Assembly: GCF_000429325.1 (NCBI RefSeq) | Contig: NZ_AUBQ01000012.1 | Span: 186,001-250,000 of the forward strand | Length of the DNA stretch: 64,000 nucleotides | From: Fundidesulfovibrio putealis DSM 16056 | GTDB taxonomy: Bacteria > Desulfobacterota > Desulfovibrionia > Desulfovibrionales > Desulfovibrionaceae | Direction of reading: 5' to 3' | Shown here: positions 17,401-25,311 of the stretch, piece by piece | Numbering within the stretch: the first letter of the stretch is position 1 | How the letters are laid out: each line of letters opens with the position of its first letter | The notes under the pieces: generated by a model | What the model was told of the DNA's origin: nothing | Seen by the model: only the letters and a program-made list of their open reading frames with translations | The model's database searches: none | Translations under genes and position numbers: made by a program

Positions 17401-18153
17401 CTCCACGAGCTTCTGGTGGTTGCGCTGCACGGTGCAGTCGCGTTCGTCCAGGGCCAGGACGTTGCCGTGCTTGTCGGCGATGACCTGGATCTCGATGTGG
17501 CGCACGCTCTGCAAGTATTTTTCGACATACAGGCGGGGGTTGCCGAAGCTGGCCTGGGCCAGGGCCGACGCCTTGGAGAAGGCTTCCTCCAACTGCTTGG
17601 GCTCGTGCACCACGTAGATGCCGCGCCCGCCGCCGCCGCCCTCGGCCTTGAGCATGATGGGGAAGGTGATGCTGCTTGCGATCTCGCGGGCCTCGGGCAC
17701 GGTGACCGCGTTCTCGGAGCCGGGCACCACGGGGATGCCGAGCGCCTTGGCGACGTTTCGCACCGCAACCTTGTTGCCCAGGAGATTCATTGCCTCAGAA
17801 GTGGGGCCGATGAACACGATGCCCGCTTCCGCGCACTTCTTCGGGAATTCGTGGTCTTCGGAGGCAAAGCCCCAGCCGGGATGGATGGCCGCGATGCGTT
17901 TGGCCTTGGCCTCACGGATGATGAGGTCCAGGTCCAGATAGGCCCTGGGGTCTTCGCCCAGGAGAATAAGTTCGCGCGCGCCCGCCACCGAGGGGGAGGT
18001 CATGTCCACCTTGGTGGCAGTGAGCACCGGCACGGCCTGGAAGCGCTCCCGGACGGAGCGCAGCACGCGCCGCGCGGTGATGCCGCGGTTGGCTACGAGG
18101 ATTCGTTTTCCCTGGATTTCCTTGAGAACGTCCTGAAAGGTCTTCACGCCCAT
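14452..18153 (-). CDS. pyc: Pyruvate carboxylase with C-terminal zinc-ribbon-like tail
   Basis: 1,233 residues from the ATG at 18153. The biotin carboxylase domain (about 1-500) begins GKRILVANRGITARR and has the ATP-binding GGGGGRG loop and the EVNTRLQVEHG motif. The carboxyltransferase barrel (about 550-1000) shows DTTTRDITQS, LGLKDMAG with the likely carboxylated lysine, and DHGMPGGATSS. The biotinyl domain carries Lys1160 in VMKQEKSM, where most carriers have AMKM. After it comes CPGC-x10-CPWC, a Cys4 zinc-ribbon-like tail not expected in this enzyme. Product: oxaloacetate from pyruvate. It is preceded by birA (32 bases) and followed by the PEP synthase-like gene, making one operon. The frame is open 64 codons upstream, but those lie over birA. 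Confidence 0.93.
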   Translation of the reverse strand: MGVKTFQDVLKEIQGKRILVANRGITARRVLRSVRERFQAVPVLTATKVDMTSPSVAGARELILLGEDPRAYLDLDLIIREAKAKRIAAIHPGWGFASEDHEFPKKCAEAGIVFIGPTSEAMNLLGNKVAVRNVAKALGIPVVPGSENAVTVPEAREIASSITFPIMLKAEGGGGGRGIYVVHEPKQLEEAFSKASALAQASFGNPRLYVEKYLQSVRHIEIQVIADKHGNVLALDERDCTVQRNHQKLVEITPSPWKGMTVELREQLKEWSEKLIKHVGYYSLATVEFLVEPDGTPYLIEVNTRLQVEHGITECRYGIDLVEEQIAVAFGSKLRYNKSNAKPFNWALQVRINCEDPRAGFTPNAGLITRYISPGGPGVRLDSCISAGYEFPSQYDSAGALLMAYGRTWDKVVGIMDRALREYIVGGVKTTIPFHLQVMGNARFRSGDYDTNFIATAPELLDYRDVEPEQLRLSKLVAEISAKGYNPHVQLGEYRGRQDKRLGRFTPAMPMLDHKSWAAPYPRGDRQALLDQIRDSGIVHFVDTTTRDITQSNSGNRFRLAEDALVGPYLDNCGFLALENGGGAHFHVAMMANMTYPFTEAEQWNCFAPKTCKQILIRSTNVLGYKPQPKNLMRLTGEMICEHYDIIRCFDFLNHIENMLPFAEVALNSKGNVFQPAISLSWAKGFDVHHYMGVLEDILETCGKVAGLSKKKVTKIITLGLKDMAGVCPPRFISALVTAIREKYPDLIIDYHRHYTDGLFVPAVGAAAKAGAHIVDTAIGASVRWYGQGEVLSTAAYLEDELGLKTSLNKEMIRSCGFALKQIMPYYDKYTAPHFQGIDYDVVDHGMPGGATSSSQEGALKQGYIHLLPYMLKFLAGTRRIVRYHDVTPGSQITWNTAFLAVTGAYKRGGERAVRDMLEVLDATSQHPDECITPACRDDRLMLYADANDAFRQLLLGKYGKLPLGWPPDWVYESAFGPEWKTAVEQRTTESPLAALKDVDLSAEFIALTKRLQRDPTGEEFVMYLNHPGDALKTIEFRTKYGDPNRLPLDVWFEGLEPGQELFFEDSRGKPHTFTLLDIAAPDHQGMSVVRYVMDSEILSHQVKVAEAVGGKSDLSVEMADPSNPYHIAAPCNGDLWVMHVSPGDFLKPGQEVLNISVMKQEKSMLSQVEGVVKRVLKNADYFEDKKMVPVKEGELLVELMPVGKACPGCKEPLATEDFHYCPWCGYGMEYTD

Positions 18154-18185
18154 TGAAATGTACCCAACCTGGATGCTTGTGCGGG

Positions 18186-19133
18186 CTATGACGCCCGCCA
18201 GATGCTGCCGGAGGTGAGAAGCCGCTCGCCCGCTCCGCCAGCGGGCTTGACCCTGAGGGACCCGTCCGGGGCCAGTCCGAGAATGCGCGCGGTCCAGGGG
18301 GCTTCGGCGCCCTCCCGGATAACGGCATCCTGTCCCAGCCAGCACAGGAGCGGTTCGACCAAGGCCGCCACATTACTGGGCGGGCCTTGAATAAGACAGG
18401 TTTCGTAACTGATTTTCACAAAATCCACAAGTTCGCACCACAGGCTCAAGGGGGTAAAAGAATGCCCCGCCGCCCGCAGATGTCCGGCGGGCACGGCGTG
18501 CCCTTCGCGCAGCTTGACCTCGGCGGGGGAGCTCGTCAGGTTGAGGCCGATGCCTGCAAGGCTCACGCCCCGGCGCTCCTCAACCAGGACGCCCCCGATC
18601 TTCACGTTGCCCAAAAGAATATCGTTGGGCCACTTGAGGCCTACGGGGATGCGCTTGGAGCGCAGGAATCCGGCCAGACAGTAGCCCAGCATCAAGGGCA
18701 GGAGGCTGTCGAACTCCTTGGGGACCTGCGGCAGCACCAGGGCCGCGTACAGGTTGCCCGGCGGCGAATCCCATTCGCGCCGCAGCTGCCCCCTGCCCGC
18801 CCACTGGGAGACGGCCAGCACGGAGTCCCACGGATCGAGCATTTGTTTCTCGGCCAGGGGCCGCACCACGTCCAGCGAGGACGAGCAGCGCCCGCACACG
18901 ACCACCCTGCCCCGGCGGCCGCCTTCCGAGAGCCACCAGGTCTCCTGCACGCAGGAGGAACACCAGGTAACTGAAATTTCTTGCCAAGGCGCAAGTCTCT
19001 GCGCATCCTCTTCCCAGATCGAATGGCAACCCGCCAAAACCACAGGATCCAACGGATCGGCCAGTTCCTCTCGCCCCTGCGCCCACAGGAGCACGCCCGG
19101 CCCCGGAACCTGGGGACCATGAAGCTCCGCCAC
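18186..19133 (-). CDS. birA: Biotin-protein ligase with inserted Cys4 motif
   Basis: 315 residues from a GTG at 19133 preceded by GGAGGT. It transfers biotin to carboxylase lysines through biotinyl-AMP. Catalytic parts are GRGQLRREW (about 113-121), KWPND (167-171) and GIGLNL (about 195). A Cys4 motif, WCSSC at 57-61 and CGRC at 80-83, is inserted between the adenylate-side segment (GCHSIWEEDAQRLA) and the GRG loop. There is no N-terminal winged helix, so it is a monofunctional ligase and not a repressor. It is immediately upstream of pyc, its likely substrate. Its GTG lies only 15 bases from the divergent cca start. Confidence 0.9.
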   Translation of the reverse strand: MAELHGPQVPGPGVLLWAQGREELADPLDPVVLAGCHSIWEEDAQRLAPWQEISVTWCSSCVQETWWLSEGGRRGRVVVCGRCSSSLDVVRPLAEKQMLDPWDSVLAVSQWAGRGQLRREWDSPPGNLYAALVLPQVPKEFDSLLPLMLGYCLAGFLRSKRIPVGLKWPNDILLGNVKIGGVLVEERRGVSLAGIGLNLTSSPAEVKLREGHAVPAGHLRAAGHSFTPLSLWCELVDFVKISYETCLIQGPPSNVAALVEPLLCWLGQDAVIREGAEAPWTARILGLAPDGSLRVKPAGGAGERLLTSGSIWRAS

Positions 19134-19148
19134 GAATGAGAAACCTCC

Positions 19149-20276
19149 ATGGAAATATACCTGATTGGCGGCGCGGTGAGAGACCTCCTGCTCGGAAGGC
19201 CCGTCACCGACCGCGACTACCTTGTCGACCACGCTGATCAAGATTTGTTTCAAGGGCGGTATCCCACGGCCCGCCTTGTCGGCAAGTCCTTTCCCGTGTT
19301 CATCCTGGACGGGAGCGAATACGCATGGCCCAGAGGCGGCTCCCTGGAAAAGGACCTGGAGCTGCGCGACCTTACCATAAACGCAATCGCCCTGGACGAA
19401 AACGGCGTGATCCACGCCCACCCCAAGGCACTTAACGACCTCCAGGCCGGGGTTCTCAGGCCATGCTCGCTGTGGTCCATAAACGACGACCCGGTGCGGG
19501 CTTTCCGGGCCGCGCGCTTCGCCGCCCAGTTCCCGGACTTCTCGCCGAGCCCCGAGCTCCTGGAGCAGATGCGCGCCGCCGCCCTGAAGGGCCGCCTGAA
19601 GAGCCACGCCCCGGAGCGCGTGGGGCGCGAGCTGCAAAAAGCCCTGGCCGCGCCCAAGCCCTCTCGGTTTTTCGAGATTCTCCGGCTGGCCGGATGCCTC
19701 TCGCCCTGGTTCGATGAAATGCTGGCCTGCTGCGACGTCCCTGCGGGGCCGCCCGAGTATCACGACAAAGACGTGTTCGGGCACATCTGCCAGGTGATGG
19801 ACCAGCTGGCCGGGGACGCCCTCATGGTCTGGATGGCCGTGGCGCATGACCTGGGCAAGGCCCTGACCCCACAGGAGGGCTGGCCGAGCCATCACGGACA
19901 CGAAAAGCTGGGAAAGGTTCCGGCCAGGACGCTGGGCCGCAGGCTACGGCTGCCCAGGGTGTTCATCGAGGCGGGTGAGATGGCCGCCGTGGAGCACATG
20001 CTGGCGGGCAATTACGACGAACTGCGCCCCGGAACGAAAGTGGACCTGCTCATGCGCCTGGAGGCCAAGCGGCTCACCTCGCGGATCTTCAAGCTGGCTG
20101 CGGCGGACGGCCATCCGGGACTCTACACCAAGGCCAAGCGGGACTTGCGGACCGTCCTGAAGGTCCGCCTGCCCGACGACAAGCGCGACATGGGGGAGGC
20201 GTCCGGGGAGATGCTGCGGCAGATGCGCTGTGACGCGCTTGCAGGAACTGACAAACCAAGCCAGTCTCACCAATAA
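19149..20276 (+). CDS. tRNA nucleotidyltransferase (CCA-adding type) with HD domain
   Basis: 375 residues. It begins at once with the class II nucleotidyltransferase fold MEIYLIGGAVRDLLLG, then TDRDYLV with metal-binding aspartates, the ELRDLTINAIA template motif and RAFRAARFAAQF. An HD phosphohydrolase domain follows (HICQVMDQ... AVAHDLGKALTP). It adds or repairs the tRNA 3' CCA end. There is no clear ribosome binding site: the bases before the ATG (AAACCTCC) are the complement of the birA Shine-Dalgarno, so the two divergent starts interlock. Whether it adds CC, A or CCA cannot be told from motifs alone. Confidence 0.92.
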   Translation: MEIYLIGGAVRDLLLGRPVTDRDYLVDHADQDLFQGRYPTARLVGKSFPVFILDGSEYAWPRGGSLEKDLELRDLTINAIALDENGVIHAHPKALNDLQAGVLRPCSLWSINDDPVRAFRAARFAAQFPDFSPSPELLEQMRAAALKGRLKSHAPERVGRELQKALAAPKPSRFFEILRLAGCLSPWFDEMLACCDVPAGPPEYHDKDVFGHICQVMDQLAGDALMVWMAVAHDLGKALTPQEGWPSHHGHEKLGKVPARTLGRRLRLPRVFIEAGEMAAVEHMLAGNYDELRPGTKVDLLMRLEAKRLTSRIFKLAAADGHPGLYTKAKRDLRTVLKVRLPDDKRDMGEASGEMLRQMRCDALAGTDKPSQSHQ

Positions 20277-20571
20277 GCGAGGAGGATTCACAGCACACCG
20301 AACGACAACGCCACCCGATTCACACAATAATAAACACGAGTCATGGCACAAAAGACACGAAAGCATGTCGACACGCAATCGCTAGTCCTGTATCACACAG
20401 CCCAGAAAATGACGCTTCTCACTAACAAATACAAAACGGCGCACCTGCATCCGCCCAATAACATATAATACATTTCCTGGTCGGATTGAATCCATTTGAG
20501 ATGCTTTCTGCCTCACTGCGAGGTCCAAGATGCCCATGGCTGGGACCATTTATCACACAGGAGCATTCGAC
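20277..20571. other. AT-rich intergenic region upstream of hybrid kinase
   Basis: About 295 bases, clearly AT-richer than the surroundings, with runs such as ACATATAATACATTT near 20460-20475. It probably holds the kinase promoter. No terminator for the upstream gene and no gene were recognised. Confidence 0.5.
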
Positions 20572-22500
20572 ATGAGTGCCGTGCCAAGCATTCTCATCGT
20601 TGACGACAAGCTCATAGATATAAAATTCATGGAGAAATACCTCTCCACGCTCAACATTGCGATTGTGAAGGATACATCAGGAGAAGAGGCCCTGATCCAT
20701 TCAAGAGATACGACTTTTGCGCTGATAATTCTTGATGTTCAGATGCCAAATATGGACGGTTTTCAGCTAGCCCAGGAAATCAGAAGACAGCACAAGAACA
20801 CCCACACCCCAATTATATTTGTCTCCGCGTACAACTCAAACAATATTCAGCTATTCCAAGGATACAAATCTGGAGCGATCGACTTCATTTTGAAACCATA
20901 TCACCCGGAAATCCTTCTATCAAAAGTTCGAGTGCTTTTGGAATTACATCGTCGTACTCAAGAAGCTCTCGACAATACAGAACAGTTGCAATCTCTTCTC
21001 ACAGCTCAGAAACAGACAAACGCAAAGCTCCTTCAAGAAATTTCCAACCGCGAGTGGGCTGAAAACGCACTCAGGGAAAGTGAAAACAAGTTTCGCCTTC
21101 TCTTTGAAAACGCCCCCCTCCCCTACCAGTCACTGGACGCAAACGGGAATCTGATTGAGGTGAACCGTCTTTGGCTGAGTACACTTGGGTATTCCAAAAG
21201 AGAGGTGCTTGGCCACTGGTTCGGAGAGTTTCTTGATGAAGGACATACCGAGGCCTTCGAATGCGCCTTCCCGAGATTCAAACAAAATCACACGATCGAT
21301 GGTGTTGAATTCAATCTCGTCGCCAAGGACGGGAGAATTGTCCGCGCGAGATTCAACGGGCGAGTACAGCTGTATGAGAACGGAGATTTTCTAAAAACGC
21401 ACTGCATATTCACAGACATAACGGCACAGCAACGTGTCAAAGACGCACTGCAGCATAGCGAGGAACGCTATCGGACCATGGTTGAGGACCAAACAGAATT
21501 GGTCAGCCGCTTCACACCAGATGGTCGATTCACATATGTCAACAACAGCTATTGCAACTTCGTTGGCAAGACTCGTGAAGAACTTCTGGGCAACCAATGG
21601 CAACCAGTAGCCCTCGAGGACGACTTGCCGGATGTAAACAACAAGATAGCCACTCTCACTCCGGACAACCCCATTGTCATAATTGAAAACCGCATAATGA
21701 ACTCCAGAAAAGAAGTGCGGTGGGTAGAATTTTCAAATCGAGCATTTTTTGACAAAAAAGGATCTCTAATTGAGATACAATCCGTTGGAAGAGACATTAC
21801 TGACCGGGTACTTGCAGAGCACTTCCGGGACAACGTCGAGCGCATCATAAGACACGACATTAAAACACCCCTGATAGGGCTCCACAGCATCGCCCAGCTT
21901 GTCCTTAAAGGCCGACTGAGCGACTCCATGCGCGCGATGATCCCCGGACTTTTGCACGCCGTCCGACAAGTAATCAGCCTCGTTGATTCATCAGAAAAGA
22001 TGATCAGGATGGAAAATGGTGACTATCTTCCACAAAACGAGTGGTTTGACCTGCGCCATGTCATGAGCAGCGTCGAGTTATCACTCGAATACTTAGCAAT
22101 TGAAAACCAAGTATCGTTAATATTCTCGGGAATTTTCGATAACAGCAAGCACGATAACAACACATTGCTATTCGGAGAAGAATCTCTAATCGAAAATGCG
22201 ATCATGAATTTAGTCAAGAATGCAATCGAGGCTTCTCCAAAAGGAAGTTCCGTAACCATTTCCTTGGAAAGGAATCAAAACGAGCAATTCATTTCGATAC
22301 ACAATTTCGGCGTAATTTCTGAATCGATTCGTGACATTTTTTTTGAAAAGTACACCACCTACGGCAAACACCATGGCACGGGTCTTGGCACCTACTCCGC
22401 GCAACTCATTGTCAAGGCACACGGGGGCAGGATTGAATTCACAACATCAACGACGACAGGAACAACGCTCACCATTATTCTTCCCATTTCGAACCAGTAG
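20572..22500 (+). CDS. Receiver-PAS-PAS-histidine kinase hybrid
   Basis: 642 residues from the ATG at 20572 (AGGAG 8 bases upstream). The N-terminal receiver (about 1-125) has Asp55 in LIILDVQMPNMDG and a conserved lysine in LKPYHPE. A coiled coil leads to two PAS domains (about 170-285 and 295-410). The histidine kinase part has an unusual H-box, RIIRHDIKTPL, then N-box NLVKNAIEASP and G-box HHGTGLGTYSAQLIVKAHGG. No membrane segment is seen, so it is cytoplasmic. The gene is visibly AT-richer and has different codon use from its neighbours (many AAA, ATA, TCA), which suggests acquisition by transfer. It is monocistronic; no output regulator lies beside it. Confidence 0.9.
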   Translation: MSAVPSILIVDDKLIDIKFMEKYLSTLNIAIVKDTSGEEALIHSRDTTFALIILDVQMPNMDGFQLAQEIRRQHKNTHTPIIFVSAYNSNNIQLFQGYKSGAIDFILKPYHPEILLSKVRVLLELHRRTQEALDNTEQLQSLLTAQKQTNAKLLQEISNREWAENALRESENKFRLLFENAPLPYQSLDANGNLIEVNRLWLSTLGYSKREVLGHWFGEFLDEGHTEAFECAFPRFKQNHTIDGVEFNLVAKDGRIVRARFNGRVQLYENGDFLKTHCIFTDITAQQRVKDALQHSEERYRTMVEDQTELVSRFTPDGRFTYVNNSYCNFVGKTREELLGNQWQPVALEDDLPDVNNKIATLTPDNPIVIIENRIMNSRKEVRWVEFSNRAFFDKKGSLIEIQSVGRDITDRVLAEHFRDNVERIIRHDIKTPLIGLHSIAQLVLKGRLSDSMRAMIPGLLHAVRQVISLVDSSEKMIRMENGDYLPQNEWFDLRHVMSSVELSLEYLAIENQVSLIFSGIFDNSKHDNNTLLFGEESLIENAIMNLVKNAIEASPKGSSVTISLERNQNEQFISIHNFGVISESIRDIFFEKYTTYGKHHGTGLGTYSAQLIVKAHGGRIEFTTSTTTGTTLTIILPISNQ

Positions 22501-22564
22501 TGCCGCACTACCCAACAACGCGCCCTCCTGTATTTCGGGTGTTTGCCCACAAACAATTGCCATC

Positions 22565-24226
22565 CTACCACCCCGCCTGCTCCACGGCGTAGAACTCGCC
22601 GTGGCCGGGAAACACCATGGCGCGGCCTCCCTTGGCGTGCTGCTCCAGGCTCACGTCGGTCATGAAGTTGCGCAGCATCCCCATTTCCTTTGCGAATATC
22701 CCTGAATCCGTGTTGGTGCTGGTCAAAAGCGACTTGTGCACCGAGAGCGCGTCCCTGTCGCGCGGCGACAGGCTGGCCGCATCCAGCAGGTAGTCGCCCG
22801 TGAAAATGATGCCGCGCTGCGGGTTGAAGTAGAACACCTGCGCCGCCGCGTGCCCGCCGAGGCTCTCCAGCGCCAGTAACTCCAGGTCGGCAACGCTGGC
22901 GCGCCCGATCACCCGGAAGCCGCCCATCATGTCCGGAGTGTCCTGGCCCACAGGCTCGAACGCCTCGATATTTCCGGGCGCGACCAGCCCGGAAAGCCGC
23001 CCCACCAGACGGGTGAAGGGTCGGTTGATGCCAGCCAGCGGCCCGCGCCCCAAGGTGCGGTCCTCCTGTTCGAACACCAGGGCGGCGTCGGGGTGCATGA
23101 GCACCCTGGCCCCGTACTGCGCCTGGAGCCGCCCGGCCCAGCCCGCGTGGTCCGCGTCCGGGTGGGTGGCCAGCACCGTGTCGATACGCGAGGGATCGAA
23201 CCCGTGCGCGCCGAGCCAGTCCATCACGTCCTCGAAATAGATTCCGAAATTCGTGTCCAGCATGGCCATGCCGCCAGGATGGCACAACAGGTAGCTGTTG
23301 GCCCCCTCCGGGCAGGACAGCATGTACATGCCCACCTGCTCGCTCAGGCGCACCGGACCGGACAGGCGCAGGGTGAAGCGGTCCCCGGTGCTGCCCAGCG
23401 CCAGCGCCGCCAGACGCAGAATGTTGGCGAACACCTCCGAGGCGGCCAGGGCCTCGCCCGAGACGCCGGAAGCGCTCCTGAATTCCGCCAGGGCCTGACG
23501 CACCGCCTGCGACGTGCCGAACAACTCGTCCAGGCTGTTCATGCGCTCAGGCGGCAGCACCGCGCGCAGCTTGAAAAGAAACGCCTCCACGCCGGAGAGA
23601 CCCAGGGCCTCGTCCACGTCCGCATCCCGGTCGCCGCGCCACAGCACATGGTAATGATATCCGGCGCGCGTCAGCTCGCTTAAGAGTTCGGCCACCTCGC
23701 GAGCCCCGCTTGTGGCCACGGAGGCCTCGGCCATGTCCGGATCCTGGGCCATGTCGTAGCACATATGGATGACGTTGGCCCCGAACGCCCGGAAGCGCCC
23801 GGCCAGCGCGGCCAGCGTGCCGGGACGGTTCTGCACGGCCACCTTGAAGCTGAGCACCCCGGCCATGTCCGTGATTGACAGGGGTTCCTCCTCAGAGGGC
23901 GCTTCCCCGGAGGCTTGCGAGGCGTCGGGCAGATGCCCCAGCGCGGCAAGCGAATCGAGCACAGCCGCCAGCTGCGAGGCATGGGCTGCGGCAAGCGAAA
24001 GCTCCACGCGGTGTGGGTTGCGGCCACGGTCGAACAGCAGGCGCTCGATGTTGACGCCCTGCCCCGCCGCCAGATCGGCCAGATCGGCCAGCGCGCCCGG
24101 CCTGTCGGGGAACCAGGCCACGAAGCTCGCCAGCCAGGAGCCTTCGCGCCGGGCCAGGGTGCACAGGGGGGCGTCGGCCACGGCGCTTTCCGGCGCGCAC
24201 GCGGGGATATTCGAGCGAGGTTCCAT
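22565..24226 (-). CDS. ACT-ACT-metallo-beta-lactamase fold fusion protein
   Basis: 553 residues from the ATG at 24226 (GAAGGAG upstream). Residues about 32-105 (SFVAWFPDRPGALADLADLA) and 125-200 (FKVAVQNRPGTLAALAGRF) are two ACT-like small-molecule-binding domains. A helical linker leads to a C-terminal metallo-beta-lactamase domain (about 300-550) with THPDADHAGW (HxDxDH), GGHAAAQ, FTGDYL and FPGHGEF. That is a full di-metal site, of the kind used by hydrolases and by flavodiiron/ODP-like proteins. The combination suggests a metallohydrolase or oxygen/nitric oxide sensor controlled by an amino acid, but the substrate is unknown. The gene stands alone. Confidence 0.85.
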   Translation of the reverse strand: MEPRSNIPACAPESAVADAPLCTLARREGSWLASFVAWFPDRPGALADLADLAAGQGVNIERLLFDRGRNPHRVELSLAAAHASQLAAVLDSLAALGHLPDASQASGEAPSEEEPLSITDMAGVLSFKVAVQNRPGTLAALAGRFRAFGANVIHMCYDMAQDPDMAEASVATSGAREVAELLSELTRAGYHYHVLWRGDRDADVDEALGLSGVEAFLFKLRAVLPPERMNSLDELFGTSQAVRQALAEFRSASGVSGEALAASEVFANILRLAALALGSTGDRFTLRLSGPVRLSEQVGMYMLSCPEGANSYLLCHPGGMAMLDTNFGIYFEDVMDWLGAHGFDPSRIDTVLATHPDADHAGWAGRLQAQYGARVLMHPDAALVFEQEDRTLGRGPLAGINRPFTRLVGRLSGLVAPGNIEAFEPVGQDTPDMMGGFRVIGRASVADLELLALESLGGHAAAQVFYFNPQRGIIFTGDYLLDAASLSPRDRDALSVHKSLLTSTNTDSGIFAKEMGMLRNFMTDVSLEQHAKGGRAMVFPGHGEFYAVEQAGW

Positions 24227-24363
24227 TGCCGTCTCCTTCAGGTCTCCAGGATGGCTCAAGGCCGCGATTGCACGTATCCCCGGCCTGGGCTAGGGTGGCG
24301 TGCTCAAAACAACTGCACGTTTCCTTTCATGCTTTTCATGTGCGCGACACGAGTGAGGTGGAT

Positions 24364-24855
24364 ATGGACGAACCCCAGACGCTTGGCAAGCCCGTGGCGG
24401 CCAGCCACACAGAACTGTCCGTGGCCATGCTCCCGCAGGACGCCAACCCCTACGGCTCCATCCACGGGGGGGTCATCCTCAAGCACATCGACGCGGCAGC
24501 GGCCATGGCCGCCATGCGCCACTGCCGCTGCAACGCCGTCACCGTGGCCATCGACAGCGTGAGCTTCCTTGCCCCGTCGCGCGTAGGGGAGTTGGTGACC
24601 TTCAAGGCCCAGGTGAACCACGTGGGGCGCTCTTCCATGGAGGTCGGCGTGCGGGTGGAGTCGGAGAACCTGTTCTCCGGCGACGTGCGCCATACAGCCA
24701 CCGCCTACCTGACCTTCGTGGCCATGGGGCCGGACGCGCGCCCCATCCCGGCCACGCCGCTGATCCTGGAGACCGACGAGGACCGCCGCCGCAACGCCGC
24801 CGCCCAAAAACGGCGCGAGATGCGCCGCTGCTGCGAGCTGCCCTCAGAGCGCTAG
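24364..24855 (+). CDS. Hotdog-fold acyl-CoA thioesterase
   Basis: 163 residues from the ATG at 24364. It has the cytosolic acyl-CoA hydrolase pattern NPYGSIHGGVILKHIDAAAA followed by VTVAIDSVSFLAPSRVGELV and an RHTATAYLTFVA strand. It should hydrolyse acyl-CoAs to free acid and CoA. A basic C-terminal tail (RRRNAAAQKRREMRR) may be disordered. The longer upstream frame overlaps the divergent ACT-MBL promoter and lacks family similarity. It is probably monocistronic. Confidence 0.9.
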   Translation: MDEPQTLGKPVAASHTELSVAMLPQDANPYGSIHGGVILKHIDAAAAMAAMRHCRCNAVTVAIDSVSFLAPSRVGELVTFKAQVNHVGRSSMEVGVRVESENLFSGDVRHTATAYLTFVAMGPDARPIPATPLILETDEDRRRNAAAQKRREMRRCCELPSER

Positions 24856-25311
24856 GGTCGCCCCTCATTCACGTGTGCATGTATCGTTGAGACGCCGAAC
24901 AGGTGCGGCGAATGCTGCGCAGCGAAGGAGTCTTCTGATCCGGCCCTCACAGCCGCGCAGCCCGACGGGCATTCAATTGTCCAGTCGGCCTGCATGGGGG
25001 CTTTCACTGCATCCGCCCGCAGCATTCCCTGAATCCACTTCACATGACGAGTCTGGCGTTGCGTCAGCCACGCCTCCAGGCATCGCCCCCTTCTGCCTAA
25101 GCCTTGCGTCCAGGCCACTTTCGTCTTCACAGCCGCAAGCCGGACCAGCCTCCCCCATCAGTTCGCACCTAGCGTTCGAACAGCGCGATTATCATTGCAT
25201 GATAATTCGTCACTCCGTGACTCTTGCAGAGTGAAAAATGCATGCCCACCAGGAACATCACAATATTTTTGCTTCATCATTTTAATGCATTAGAACAACG
25301 CCACAAGCGGC
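24856..25311. other. Long intergenic region before PRC-barrel genes
   Basis: About 455 bases. The first 300 hold no convincing gene. From about 25180 the sequence becomes AT-rich and contains the palindrome at 25188-25206 and a GTCAC/GTGAC repeat at 25209-25221, so it is probably the control region of the 25312 gene. Confidence 0.55.
25188..25206. promoter_or_regulatory. 19-base palindrome, possible operator
   Basis: ATTATCAT-TGC-ATGATAAT, perfect 8-base arms around a 3-base centre, about 105 bases before the amphi-Trp/PRC gene. The half-sites recall iron-regulator (Fur-type) GATAAT hexamers, but the spacing is not the classic one. Confidence 0.4.

Noticed and set aside
14494-18156. A 1,220-codon plus-strand frame opposite pyruvate carboxylase
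   Set aside because: Same antisense-shadow signature; all domain motifs are on the minus strand.
24852-25234. Short frames on both strands between the thioesterase and PRC genes
   Set aside because: No ribosome sites, no recognisable motifs, and both strands are open only by chance in GC-rich sequence.
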